Below, piece after piece: positions 1 to 8,916 of a DNA stretch of 64,000 bases (its first letter is position 1; every line of letters starts with the position of its first letter). The notes below the pieces were generated by a model. The model ran no database searches. It saw only the letters and a list, made by a program, of their open reading frames with translations, and was not told the origin of the DNA. This DNA is from VGBV01 sp963813725 (GTDB lineage Bacteria; Actinomycetota; Thermoleophilia; Solirubrobacterales; 70-9). The stretch lies in assembly GCA_963813725.1 (NCBI GenBank), contig CAWFAI010000009.1, positions 1 through 64,000 of the forward strand, given 5' to 3'. Position numbers and translations under genes: made by a program.

Positions 1-22
1 GGCTCCGCTCTCGGCGGGTCCC

Positions 23-301
23 CTACTTGGGCTCGGGGCGCTCCTCGCCCGGCCAGGCGCCGGTCCAGCGGGCGAAGCCGACGCGGACGCCGTGCTCGGC
101 GATGCCGCGGACGGCGCGGAAGATGGCTCCCTGGATCGCCATCGCCAGGATCAGCTTCACCCACTCGATCTCACGGTGCTCGGGCTCGGGCGGCTCCTCG
201 TCGTCGATCAGGCCCCAGACCTTGTCGAAGACGATCTTGCCGAGGAAGGCCGCGACCAGCCCGGTGACGATGCTGAACGGGGTGAAGATGATCTTCTGCA
301 T
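23..301 (-). CDS. DUF4235 small membrane protein
   Basis: A 92-residue protein starting MQKIIFTPFSI. It has one clear N-terminal hydrophobic segment with a GLVAAFLGKIVF core, an acidic linker (DDEEPPEPE), then a second moderately hydrophobic amphipathic stretch (VKLILAMAIQGAIFRAVRG). This matches the small actinobacterial DUF4235 family, whose function is unknown. A longer reading frame reaching 379 would run into the end of polA and begins with an unconvincing Ser/Thr/Arg-rich stretch, so the internal ATG at 301 is preferred. It lies 46 bases downstream of the polA stop on the same strand and may be co-transcribed. Confidence 0.75.
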   Translation of the reverse strand: MQKIIFTPFSIVTGLVAAFLGKIVFDKVWGLIDDEEPPEPEHREIEWVKLILAMAIQGAIFRAVRGIAEHGVRVGFARWTGAWPGEERPEPK

Positions 302-347
302 CCAGCAGGGGTCTTCCCCACTGGCCGTGGACGAAACGGCGCGTGTC

Positions 348-3035
348 CTACTTAGCGGCCAGCCAGTCGCTGCCGACACCGACGTCGACCGCGAGCGGGG
401 GGTCGAGCTCGAAGGCGGCGGTCATCTCGCGCTCGACGAGCTCGCCCGCCGCCTCCATCTCCGCGGTGGGTCCCTCAAAGAGGAGCTCGTCGTGGATCTG
501 CAGGACCAGGCGGGTACTGAGGTCCGACTGCTCCAGCGCCCGGTGGGCGTTGACCATCGCGATCTTGATGATGTCGGCCGAGGTGCCCTGGATGGGCATG
601 TTGACCGCGAGCCGCTCGCCCTGTCCCCGCACCTGCGGGCGGCCGGACCGCAGCTCGGGGATCGGCCTGCGGCGGCCGAGCAGCGTGGTCACGTACCCCT
701 CGTCGCGGGCCTGCTTGATGGTCTTCTCGATGTATGCCTTGACCGCGGGGAAGCGCTCGAAGTAGCGCTCGATGTAGGAGGCGGCCTCGTCCTGCTCGAT
801 GTTGAGCCGGTCAGAAAGGCCATAGGCCGAGAGGCCGTAGGCGATGCCGTAGTTGACCATCTTCGCCTTGGAGCGCTCGCCGGGGGTGACCTTGTCGGGG
901 TCCGCCCCAAGCACCTCGGCGGCGGTGGCGGTGTGGATGTCCTCGCCGCGGGCGAAGATCTCGCGCAGGGCGTCCTCGCCCGCGATCTGGGCCAGGATCC
1001 GCAGCTCGATCTGGTTGTAGTCGGCCGAGAGCAGGCGCTGCCCCCGCGGGGCGACGAAGCAGGAGCGGATCGGGCGGCCCTCGTCGCTGCGGATGGGGAT
1101 GTTCTGCAGGTTCGGGTTGGTGCTCGACAGGCGCCCGGTCGCGGTTGCCGCCTGGTTGAACGTGGTGTGGATGCGGCCCGTGCCGGGATCGATCAGGTCC
1201 GGCAAGGCATCGAGATAGGTGCTCTTCAGCTTCGTCAGCTCGCGCCACTGCTCGATCTTGGGGATGATCTCGTGCTCGTCGCGAATCTGGCCGAGCACGC
1301 GGGCGTCGGTCGAGAAGCCGGTCTTGCCGCGGCGCTTCTTGGTCAGGCCCAGCTCGTCGAAGAGCACCTCGGAGAGCTGCTGGGGCGATCCGATCGTGAA
1401 CTCGCGGCCGGCGAGCTTGTGGATGTCCTTCTGCAGGGTCTTGATGCGCTTCTCGAAGCCCTTGCCGATCTCGGCGAGCCGCTCCGCATCCAGCTTCACC
1501 CCTACTCGCTCCATCTCGGCCAGCACCTCGACCAGGGGCATCTCGACCCCGTCCATCAGCTTCTCGAGCCCCTGCTCCTTGATCGACTTGCGCTGCAGCT
1601 TCGCGATCTCGAACACCAGCCTCGCCTCGGCGGCGGGGTCAGGCGGCGGCTCCTCGTCCAGCGCCAGCTGGCCGTCGTCGGCCCCCGCCTTCTCGTCGGG
1701 GGCGGTGGCGAGCCCGCGCTGGGCGGCGATCTCGATCAGGTCGTAGGTGCGCCGCGCGGGGTCGAGCAGGTAGGCGCCGACCATCGTGTCGTGGTGCAGG
1801 TCGAGCCGGTCCTCGCTCGCGCAGGCCGCGAGCAGGCCGTGCTGGCCGCCGCCCCCCAGGGACTTGATGTCGTGTCCCAGCAGCGGGCGGCCTGCGAGCT
1901 CGCGCGCGAGCGTCCCGAGCTCGGGCTCCTCGCCCGTGACGACGCGCTTCGCGTCGGCGGCCGCCCAGGTGGCACCGGCGACCGCGATCGCGATCTGGCC
2001 CTTGGCCAGATCGGCGATCGAGCCCTCCTCGGCGCCGACCTCGATGGTCTCGTCGACGGCGGCGTCAGGGACGAAGTCGGCGCCCAGCTCCTCCTCGAGC
2101 CGCTCCATGATCACCCGCAGCTCGTGCTCGCGCGCGACCTCGCGCAGCCGGCTGCGGTCCATCTCGGTGGCCATCAGCTCGTCCAGATCGAGCTCGAAGT
2201 CGATGTCCAGCACCGCCGTCGCGAGCTCCTTCGAGACCCGGGCGTCGTCGGCGTGCTTGGTCAGGTTCTCCTTGCGCTTCGCGCCGGAGATGTTCTCGAC
2301 GTTGGCGAGCACGCCCTCGAGGTCGCCGTACTCGTTCAGCAGCTGGGACGCGGTCTTGTCGCCGATGCCCGGCACGCCCGGGATGTTGTCGGAGGTGTCG
2401 CCCTTGAGGCCGATCAGGTCGGTGACCAGCTCGGGCGGCACGCCGTAGCGCTCGATCACGCCCTCGCGGTCGTAGATCTTGGTGTCGGTGACGCCGCGCG
2501 AGGTGGTCATCACCCGCACCCCGTCCTCGACCAGCTGGTAGACGTCGCGGTCGCCGGAGACCACCATCACGTCGATCCCCTGCTCGCGGGCGCGCTTGGT
2601 GAGGCTGGCGATGACGTCGTCGGCCTCGTAGCCGTCCACCTTGATGTTGCTGAAGCCGAACGCCTCGGCAAGCGGCATCAGGTGGGGCCACTGCTCCTTC
2701 AGCAGGTCCGGCCGCGACTTGCGCTCGGCCTTGTAGGGCGCGTAGGTCTTCTCCCTCCCCGACCAGCCGGCATCCCAGGCGACCACGACCGCCGAGGGCC
2801 GATGGTCGGCGAGCATCTTCGCGAACATCGAAGCGAGCCCGTAGATCGCGTTCGTGGGCCGCCCGTCATGGGTGGCGATCGACTCCGGCAACGCGAAGAA
2901 GGCACGGTAGGCCAGCGAGTTGCCGTCGATGAGGAAGAGCTCGCCCTGGTTCGCGGCGCCCTTGCCCTTCGCCTGCTTCTGGTCCTTGGCCTGCTTCTGG
3001 TCCTTGGCCTGCTTCTGGTCCTTTGTCGCGGGCAC
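348..3035 (-). CDS. polA: DNA polymerase I
   Basis: 895 residues. The N-terminal 5'-3' exonuclease domain (about 30-320) begins FLIDGNSLAYRAF. The middle domain occupies the proofreading position but lacks the Asp-x-Glu motif (it reads IAIAVAG), so 3'-5' exonuclease activity is probably lost, as in Taq. The C-terminal polymerase domain has motif A (DYNQIELR, Asp672), motif B (KMVNYGIAYG, Tyr729) and motif C (QIHDE, Asp849). Tyr729 is at the position of Taq Phe667; Tyr is also found in mycobacterial Pol I and relaxes dideoxynucleotide discrimination. The N-terminus carries three DQKQAK-type repeats. The GTG start is chosen because TAGGAT lies six bases upstream. Acts in Okazaki fragment maturation and repair. 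Confidence 0.97.
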   Translation of the reverse strand: MPATKDQKQAKDQKQAKDQKQAKGKGAANQGELFLIDGNSLAYRAFFALPESIATHDGRPTNAIYGLASMFAKMLADHRPSAVVVAWDAGWSGREKTYAPYKAERKSRPDLLKEQWPHLMPLAEAFGFSNIKVDGYEADDVIASLTKRAREQGIDVMVVSGDRDVYQLVEDGVRVMTTSRGVTDTKIYDREGVIERYGVPPELVTDLIGLKGDTSDNIPGVPGIGDKTASQLLNEYGDLEGVLANVENISGAKRKENLTKHADDARVSKELATAVLDIDFELDLDELMATEMDRSRLREVAREHELRVIMERLEEELGADFVPDAAVDETIEVGAEEGSIADLAKGQIAIAVAGATWAAADAKRVVTGEEPELGTLARELAGRPLLGHDIKSLGGGGQHGLLAACASEDRLDLHHDTMVGAYLLDPARRTYDLIEIAAQRGLATAPDEKAGADDGQLALDEEPPPDPAAEARLVFEIAKLQRKSIKEQGLEKLMDGVEMPLVEVLAEMERVGVKLDAERLAEIGKGFEKRIKTLQKDIHKLAGREFTIGSPQQLSEVLFDELGLTKKRRGKTGFSTDARVLGQIRDEHEIIPKIEQWRELTKLKSTYLDALPDLIDPGTGRIHTTFNQAATATGRLSSTNPNLQNIPIRSDEGRPIRSCFVAPRGQRLLSADYNQIELRILAQIAGEDALREIFARGEDIHTATAAEVLGADPDKVTPGERSKAKMVNYGIAYGLSAYGLSDRLNIEQDEAASYIERYFERFPAVKAYIEKTIKQARDEGYVTTLLGRRRPIPELRSGRPQVRGQGERLAVNMPIQGTSADIIKIAMVNAHRALEQSDLSTRLVLQIHDELLFEGPTAEMEAAGELVEREMTAAFELDPPLAVDVGVGSDWLAAK
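2971..3024 (-). repeat. Three-copy 18-bp in-frame repeat in polA
   Basis: Three head-to-tail 18-bp units (plus-strand form GCCTGCTTCTGGTCCTTG; the last copy has one extra T-side change) at 2971, 2989 and 3007. They encode a repeated basic DQKQAK-like hexapeptide at residues about 5-22 of PolA, before the exonuclease fold begins. Because 18 is a multiple of three, copy-number change would not break the frame. Confidence 0.95.
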
Positions 3036-3041
3036 ATAACG

Positions 3042-3047
3042 ATCCTA
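3042..3047 (-). promoter_or_regulatory. Putative polA -10 box (leaderless)
   Basis: TAGGAT on the minus strand, followed by six bases and then the GTG start of polA. This spacing would place transcription initiation at or next to the start codon. No Shine-Dalgarno sequence is seen. The box overlaps the stop codon of the upstream AbiEi-DUF559 gene. No clear -35 box was found. Confidence 0.45.
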
Positions 3048-3992
3048 CGGGGCAAGGAGGGCGCTTCCCAGCAGCCCCCGTATCGACCTGGCGACTTTGC
3101 GAGGGTCGTTCATGAGTTGGCGGTGCGTCAGCCGCACGACCCTGAAGCCGCGTGACTGGAGGTCGGCGTCGCGCGCCCGGTCGCGCTCGAAGGCGTCACG
3201 AGACCCGTGGTACCGAAACCCGTCGGTTTCCACCACCAGACGCTGGTCCCGCCAGAGGAAGTCGACCTCGTAGCGGCCGACCCGTGCGTTCACAACCGGC
3301 TGGGGAAGACGGTGGCGGCGACAGAGGCGGAGGAAAGCCCGCTCGAGCTCACTTCGGGTGAGGGCGGTTTCCGAGATCGAGGGATTTCGAGAGACCAGTC
3401 CGAGGTCGAGCGCGCGGCGGGTCGCTCGCTGGTGGAGTTCCTGGCTGAGGCCGCGGCGCAGGTCGGCGAGGGTGCGGGCAGCGGTCGTCACCCGAACGCC
3501 GGCGATGAAGGCGGTGTTCTCGGGGTCGAGGGTGCGGGAGCGGTGGACGATCAGGCCCTCGCGCGTGCGCCGGCCGCTGTCGGCCGGAACCGTCACGTGG
3601 ACCGGGCCGATCGCGCGTTGCATGAAGCCCCACAGCTCGGCGGCGCTGCGGTGGCTGAGGGCGGCACGAACGGACAGGGTCTCGGCCCGCCCGTCCCCCG
3701 CCCGGGTCTCGGCCCGCCCGTCCCCCGCCCGGGTCTCGGCCCGCCCGTCCCCCGCGGCGTCAGGGTCACACGAGAACACGGCGGCCAGACAGCGTCCCTC
3801 GAAGGCAATCGCCGTGTGCCCGACCGCGTAAACCCCGCGATGAAGGCGGTGAAGCCGTCCCGCGGCCACCCGGCGCCGGATTGCGGCTCGGTCGAGGCCG
3901 GCCTTGCCAAGTTGCGCCGTGGTGACGATCCCGTGCTGACGAGCCGCGATCCCAGCCACCAACTCGTCGGGGTTGGCGGGTTTGCTTCGCAT
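3045..3992 (-). CDS. AbiEi-type wHTH plus DUF559 nuclease-like protein
   Basis: 315 residues. The N-terminal part (about 10-65) reads as the AbiEi antitoxin winged-helix domain (GIVTTAQLGKAGLD ... GRLHRLHRGVYAVG). The C-terminal part (about 225-310) is a DUF559/Vsr-like endonuclease fold with VDFLWRDQRLVVETDG, YHGSRDAFERDRARDADL and FRVVRLTHRQL; the Asp and Glu of the first motif are in the expected nuclease positions. Such proteins are common orphan genes in Thermoleophilia and no AbiEii toxin lies beside it, so a working toxin-antitoxin role is doubtful. A nine-residue AGDGRAETR-type repeat occurs three times around residues 80-106 between the two domains. Only nine bases separate it from polA. 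Confidence 0.8.
   Translation of the reverse strand: MRSKPANPDELVAGIAARQHGIVTTAQLGKAGLDRAAIRRRVAAGRLHRLHRGVYAVGHTAIAFEGRCLAAVFSCDPDAAGDGRAETRAGDGRAETRAGDGRAETLSVRAALSHRSAAELWGFMQRAIGPVHVTVPADSGRRTREGLIVHRSRTLDPENTAFIAGVRVTTAARTLADLRRGLSQELHQRATRRALDLGLVSRNPSISETALTRSELERAFLRLCRRHRLPQPVVNARVGRYEVDFLWRDQRLVVETDGFRYHGSRDAFERDRARDADLQSRGFRVVRLTHRQLMNDPRKVARSIRGLLGSALLAP
3677..3757 (-). repeat. Three-copy 27-bp in-frame repeat
   Basis: Three consecutive 27-bp units, each beginning GGGTCTCGGCCCGCCCGTCC on the plus strand, at 3677, 3704 and 3731; the third differs at its end. They encode a nine-residue GDGRAETRA-like unit in the AbiEi-DUF559 protein. The first two copies are identical, which suggests recent expansion or possible slippage. 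Confidence 0.93.
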
Positions 3993-4071
3993 ACCGACAC
4001 TAAGGCGCCAACCCCGGTGACTGGCTAACCCCCCTCGGGCGTGCGTTACCGGGGCGGGGAGCGCGCGTGCC

Positions 4072-4077
4072 TATGAT
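4072..4077 (+). promoter_or_regulatory. Putative -10 box for malic enzyme
   Basis: TATGAT, eight bases before the ATG at 4086, with no Shine-Dalgarno sequence between them. This fits a leaderless transcript. A TTACCG at 4046 could be a weak -35, but the spacing (20) is long. Confidence 0.45.
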
Positions 4078-4085
4078 CAGCGGCC

Positions 4086-5609
<1,524 letters not shown>

Positions 5610-5621
5610 GCGCGGCGCGGC

Positions 5622-6254
5622 TCAGGCCGGCGCCGCGGCGGGCTTCGGCCGCAGCCACGGAGGCGGCTTGACCAGCACGCGCGCCGCCCAGAAGAAGCAC
5701 AGCGCTCCTAACAGGGTCATCGAGGTCGCCAACGAAGCGTTCAGCAGCTCGTCGGTGTCCGGGACCACGAACGCGGCCACCGCGGAGATTCCGAAGGCGA
5801 CGGAGCCGATCAGGTTGAGGGTCGCTGAGCGCCGCGCCGGCACCAGCGGCCCCCAGATCGCGATCTCGGCCAGCACGCTGGAGACGAGGAAGCAGATCGA
5901 GCCGATCGCATCGGGTGACCACACCAACAGCTCGGCCTGGTGGGCGTCCAGGCGCTCGAGCATGCCGGCGAAGGTCGTGACGTTGAAAGCCAGCGTGCCG
6001 GCGAACTGGATCGTGGCCGCCCCCACCCCGGCCCCCTCACCTCGCGCGGTCCGCAGCTGCTCGAAGGCGGCGGTGGTGAAGAACAGCGAGCCGATGAAGT
6101 AGGTGACCGAGACCACGCGATCCGAGAGCTCAGAGGCACCCGGCAGCGAGGCGACGGCGAAGCAGGCCGAGCCGACCATGAAAAGGATGCCGATGCGCCG
6201 GGCGTCCCCCTTCGCGGCCCCTGCTGCAAGCACCGCCGCCGAAGCGGCGCTCAC
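5622..6254 (-). CDS. Six-helix integral membrane protein, YrhK-like
   Basis: 210 residues from a GTG start. Six hydrophobic segments are evident, beginning around IGILFMVGSACFAV, VTYFIGSLFFTTAAF, IQFAGTLAFNVTTF, IGSICFLVSSVLAEI, LNLIGSVAFGISAV and SMTLLGALCFFWA. The recurrent (I/V)GSxxF motif inside helices resembles the YrhK family, but the assignment is tentative and no catalytic residues stand out. The tail is basic and proline-rich (KPPPWLRPKPAA), so probably cytoplasmic. It converges on the malic enzyme gene and diverges from the epimerase at 6319. Function unknown. Confidence 0.7.
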   Translation of the reverse strand: MSAASAAVLAAGAAKGDARRIGILFMVGSACFAVASLPGASELSDRVVSVTYFIGSLFFTTAAFEQLRTARGEGAGVGAATIQFAGTLAFNVTTFAGMLERLDAHQAELLVWSPDAIGSICFLVSSVLAEIAIWGPLVPARRSATLNLIGSVAFGISAVAAFVVPDTDELLNASLATSMTLLGALCFFWAARVLVKPPPWLRPKPAAAPA

Positions 6255-6303
6255 GTCGATGCTCGCGGTCCGCGCACGCGTGAAGCCTACGCACGCCCGT
6301 CGC

Positions 6304-6309
6304 TAGGAT
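6304..6309 (+). promoter_or_regulatory. Putative -10 box for epimerase gene
   Basis: TAGGAT nine bases upstream of the ATG at 6319, without a Shine-Dalgarno sequence in between. Same arrangement as at several other starts in this window. Confidence 0.35.
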
Positions 6310-6318
6310 CAGCCACGG

Positions 6319-7227
6319 ATGCGGGTCCTCGTCACAGGTGCCTCGGGGCTGATCGGGTCGGCGGTCTGCGACGCGCTCTTGGCGCGCGGGGACGAGGTCG
6401 TCGGGCTGACCCGCGACCCGGAGAGGGCGCGCCCGAAGAACCCGACCGTCAACTGGCACGCCTGGCAGGCGAGCACCGAGCGGCCACCGCCCGAGGCCCT
6501 GGAGGGCGTCGACGGCGTCGTCAACCTGATCGGGGAGGAGATCAACCAGCGCCTCACCGACGAGGCCAAGCGGCGCATCCGCGAGAGCCGGGTGACGGCC
6601 GCGCGCAACCTGATCCAGGGGATCAAGACGATGGCCGAGCCGCCGAAGGTCTTCATCGGGCAGTCGGCGATCGGCTACTACGGCGATCGCGGCGCGCAGC
6701 TCGTGGACGAGGAGTCCGAGGCGGGCGAGGGCTTCGCGGCCGAACTGCCCGCCGAGTGGGAGGCAACCGAGCGCGAGGCCGAGAGTGTCGGCATGCGCAC
6801 CGTGATCCTCCGCACCGGCCTGGTGCTGACCAAGTACGGCGGGTTGCTGAAGCAGCTGCTCCTGCCGTTCAAGCTGGGCGTGGGCGGGCCGCTCGGCAGC
6901 GGCGAGCAGTTCATGTCCTGGATCCACATCGACGACGAGGTCCGGATCATCCTCTGGGCGCTCGACGACGAACGGGTCAGCGGAGTCGTGAACGCGACGG
7001 CGCCGAACCCCGTCACCAACCGCGAGTTCTCAAAGGCGCTGGGGCGGGCCCTGAACCGGCCGGCAGTCATCCCCGCTCCGAAGTTCGCCGTTGCCCTGCT
7101 GAGGGGAGGCGAGCTCGCCGACGTCGTCGTCGGCGGGGCCCGGGTGCTGCCGCGCCGCGCCACCGACCTGGGCTACGAGTTCCGCTACCCGGAGATCGAC
7201 CCCGCGATCGAGGCCGCCCTGCGATGA
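6319..7227 (+). CDS. TIGR01777 family NAD(P)-binding epimerase (SDR39U1/YfcH-like)
   Basis: 302 residues of an atypical extended short-chain dehydrogenase. The nucleotide-binding motif VTGASGLIGSAV is at residues 4-15. The family hallmarks SAIGYYGDRG (about 115-124) and GSGEQFMSWIHIDD (about 193-206) are present, and the C-terminal third is the DUF1731 domain, with PAPKFAVALLRGG and the family-typical ending. The substrate of the family is not established. It starts behind a -10-like box and lies 27 bases upstream of the MhqO-like gene on the same strand, so the three genes to 8871 may form one unit. Confidence 0.88.
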   Translation: MRVLVTGASGLIGSAVCDALLARGDEVVGLTRDPERARPKNPTVNWHAWQASTERPPPEALEGVDGVVNLIGEEINQRLTDEAKRRIRESRVTAARNLIQGIKTMAEPPKVFIGQSAIGYYGDRGAQLVDEESEAGEGFAAELPAEWEATEREAESVGMRTVILRTGLVLTKYGGLLKQLLLPFKLGVGGPLGSGEQFMSWIHIDDEVRIILWALDDERVSGVVNATAPNPVTNREFSKALGRALNRPAVIPAPKFAVALLRGGELADVVVGGARVLPRRATDLGYEFRYPEIDPAIEAALR

Positions 7228-7254
7228 CAACGCCTCCATGAAGCCGACGCCGCG

Positions 7255-8169
7255 ATGAAGCTGGAGGGCGTCCACCACGTCACCGCGATCACGGGCCGCG
7301 CCCAGGAGAACGTGGACTTCTACGCCGGCGCCCTGGGCCTGCGGATGGTGAAGAAGACGGTCAACCAGGACGACCCGACCGTCTACCACCTCTTCTACGC
7401 CGACGAGCAGGGCAGCGCCGGGTCGGACATCACCTTCTTCGAGTACCCGGGCGCGCGCCCGGGCCGCGCCGGCGCCGGCATGGTGCACACGGTCGGCTGG
7501 CGCGTCGCTTCGGACGAGGCACTCGATTTCTGGGAGAAGCGCCTGGGCGAGGCGGGCGCGGCCGCCGAGCGCGGCGAGGGAACCCTGCGCTTCGCCGACC
7601 CGGAGGGGCTGGCGCACGAGCTGCGAGTCTCGGACGTGCCCGACGCGCCGCTGATCGCCGACCATCCCGAGGTCCCGAAGGAGATGGCGCTGCAGGGCTT
7701 CGACGGCCTCCGCGCCTACTCGGTCAACCCCGGCGCCAGCCGCGGGCTGCTGGAGGACGCGCTCAACTTCGAGCCGCGGGACGATGGATGGGAGGCCCGT
7801 GGCGAGAGCCGCGGCGGGCTCTACGCCTACGACGAGCCCCCGGCCGACATGGGCGTCCCCGGCGCCGGCACCGTCCACCACGTCGCCTGGGCGTCGCCGA
7901 TCGACGAGCACGAGCGCTGGCGCGAACGCGCGATGGAGGGGGGCGCGCAGCCGACCCCGGTGATCGACCGCTTCTACTTCCGATCGATCTACTTCCGCGA
8001 GCCCAGCGGCGTGCTGTTCGAGATCGCGACCCTGGGGCCGGGCTTCACCGCCGACGAGCCGCTCGAGACGCTGGGCGAGAAGCTCTCGCTGCCGCCCGAC
8101 TACGAGCCGATGCGGGAGCGGATCGAGGCCACGGTGACCCCGATCACCAACCCTCGCGCCTCCGCCTAG
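7255..8169 (+). CDS. MhqO-like ring-cleaving dioxygenase (VOC family)
   Basis: 304 residues with two tandem vicinal-oxygen-chelate modules (about 3-145 and 150-295). Metal-ligand candidates are His8 in VHHVTAITG, the His of GTVHHVAWAS and the Glu in PSGVLFEIATLGPGF. The protein resembles Bacillus MhqO and related hydroquinone-linked dioxygenases in length and in the FYAGALGLRMVKKTVNQDD region. The usual view of the family is a role in quinone or electrophile stress, but substrate cannot be read from sequence. Its stop codon abuts the start of the MhqD-like hydrolase directly, which implies translational coupling. Confidence 0.85.
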   Translation: MKLEGVHHVTAITGRAQENVDFYAGALGLRMVKKTVNQDDPTVYHLFYADEQGSAGSDITFFEYPGARPGRAGAGMVHTVGWRVASDEALDFWEKRLGEAGAAAERGEGTLRFADPEGLAHELRVSDVPDAPLIADHPEVPKEMALQGFDGLRAYSVNPGASRGLLEDALNFEPRDDGWEARGESRGGLYAYDEPPADMGVPGAGTVHHVAWASPIDEHERWRERAMEGGAQPTPVIDRFYFRSIYFREPSGVLFEIATLGPGFTADEPLETLGEKLSLPPDYEPMRERIEATVTPITNPRASA

Positions 8170-8871
8170 ATGGCGCTCGGAGTCAGCCGCGGGACAGAGC
8201 TGCCCCACCTGGTCCGCGAGCCGGCGGGCGAGCCGCAGGGCGCGCTGGTCCTGCTGCACGGCCGCGGCACCAGCGAGGCCGACCTGCATCCGCTGCTGGA
8301 CGCCCTGGACCCGGAGCGCCGGCTGCTGGGGCTGACCCCGGGCGCGCCGCTGACGGGAATCCCGCCCGGCGGGCGGCACTGGTACGTGATCGAGCAGGTA
8401 GGCCGGCCCGACGTGGAGACCTTCGTGGAGAGCATGCGCCAGGCGGCGCACTTCGTTGACGACGCCCTGCGGGAGCGGGGCATCGCCTGGGAGGACACGG
8501 TGGTGGGCGGCTTCAGCCAGGGCGGCGCGGTGTCCCTGGCGCTGGCGCTGGGGACCGGCCGCCCCCGGCCGGGGGGAATCCTGGCGATGAGCTGCTTCCT
8601 GCCGATGGTCCAGGGATGGCGGATCGACGTGCGGGCTAAGCGCGGGACCCACGCCTACCTGAGCCACGGCACCTACGACAACATCATCCCCGTGGGCTTC
8701 GGTCGCAAGGTCCGCGACGAGCTGGTCGAGGCAGGGCTCGAGGTGACCTATCGCGAGACCCGCGTCCAGCACCAGATCGACCCGGAGCTGATCGGCGAGA
8801 TGCAGGCGTGGCTGCTGGCCCGCACCGGCGGCCCGGACCCGACGCTCGACGGCGCGAAGTCCCAGATCTAG
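8170..8871 (+). CDS. MhqD-like phospholipase/carboxylesterase family hydrolase
   Basis: 233-residue alpha/beta hydrolase. The oxyanion region reads LVLLHGRGTSEADL. The nucleophile elbow is GGFSQGGAV, with Ser as nucleophile. The acid is the Asp of SHGTYDNIIPV. The histidine is probably that in VQHQIDPELI, where the more usual form is GHxI. Its ATG immediately follows the TAG of the MhqO-like gene. In Bacillus, MhqD and MhqO belong to the same quinone-stress regulon, so the pairing supports a shared role in handling electrophilic aromatics. The last codons are partly duplicated just downstream. Confidence 0.85.
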   Translation: MALGVSRGTELPHLVREPAGEPQGALVLLHGRGTSEADLHPLLDALDPERRLLGLTPGAPLTGIPPGGRHWYVIEQVGRPDVETFVESMRQAAHFVDDALRERGIAWEDTVVGGFSQGGAVSLALALGTGRPRPGGILAMSCFLPMVQGWRIDVRAKRGTHAYLSHGTYDNIIPVGFGRKVRDELVEAGLEVTYRETRVQHQIDPELIGEMQAWLLARTGGPDPTLDGAKSQI

Positions 8872-8916
8872 CAGGCGGGGTCAATGCTCGACGGCGCCCA
8901 GATCTAGCCGGCGGGG
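8844..8916. repeat. Tandem duplication at a convergent gene junction
   Basis: GCTCGACGGCGC followed by CCCAGATCTAGC and a GGCGGGG tail occurs at 8844-8880 and, with five bases missing, at 8886-8916. Copy one is the 3' end of the MhqD-like gene including its stop. Copy two contains the stop and last codons of the convergent binding-protein gene. A short local duplication seems to have shaped both gene ends. Confidence 0.75.

Noticed and set aside
27..3155. A 1042-codon open frame on the plus strand opposite polA
   Set aside because: It mirrors polA, has the repetitive Leu/Arg/Asp/Val composition of a GC-rich antisense frame and no recognisable domain. polA on the minus strand is certain.
2971..3757. 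The short tandem repeats as a CRISPR array
   Set aside because: The units are directly adjacent, have no spacers, lie in coding frames and no cas gene is present.
3045..3992. The AbiEi-DUF559 gene as an active abortive-infection or toxin-antitoxin system
   Set aside because: No AbiEii-type toxin is adjacent; the neighbours are polA and malic enzyme. Such orphans are common and their role is unknown.
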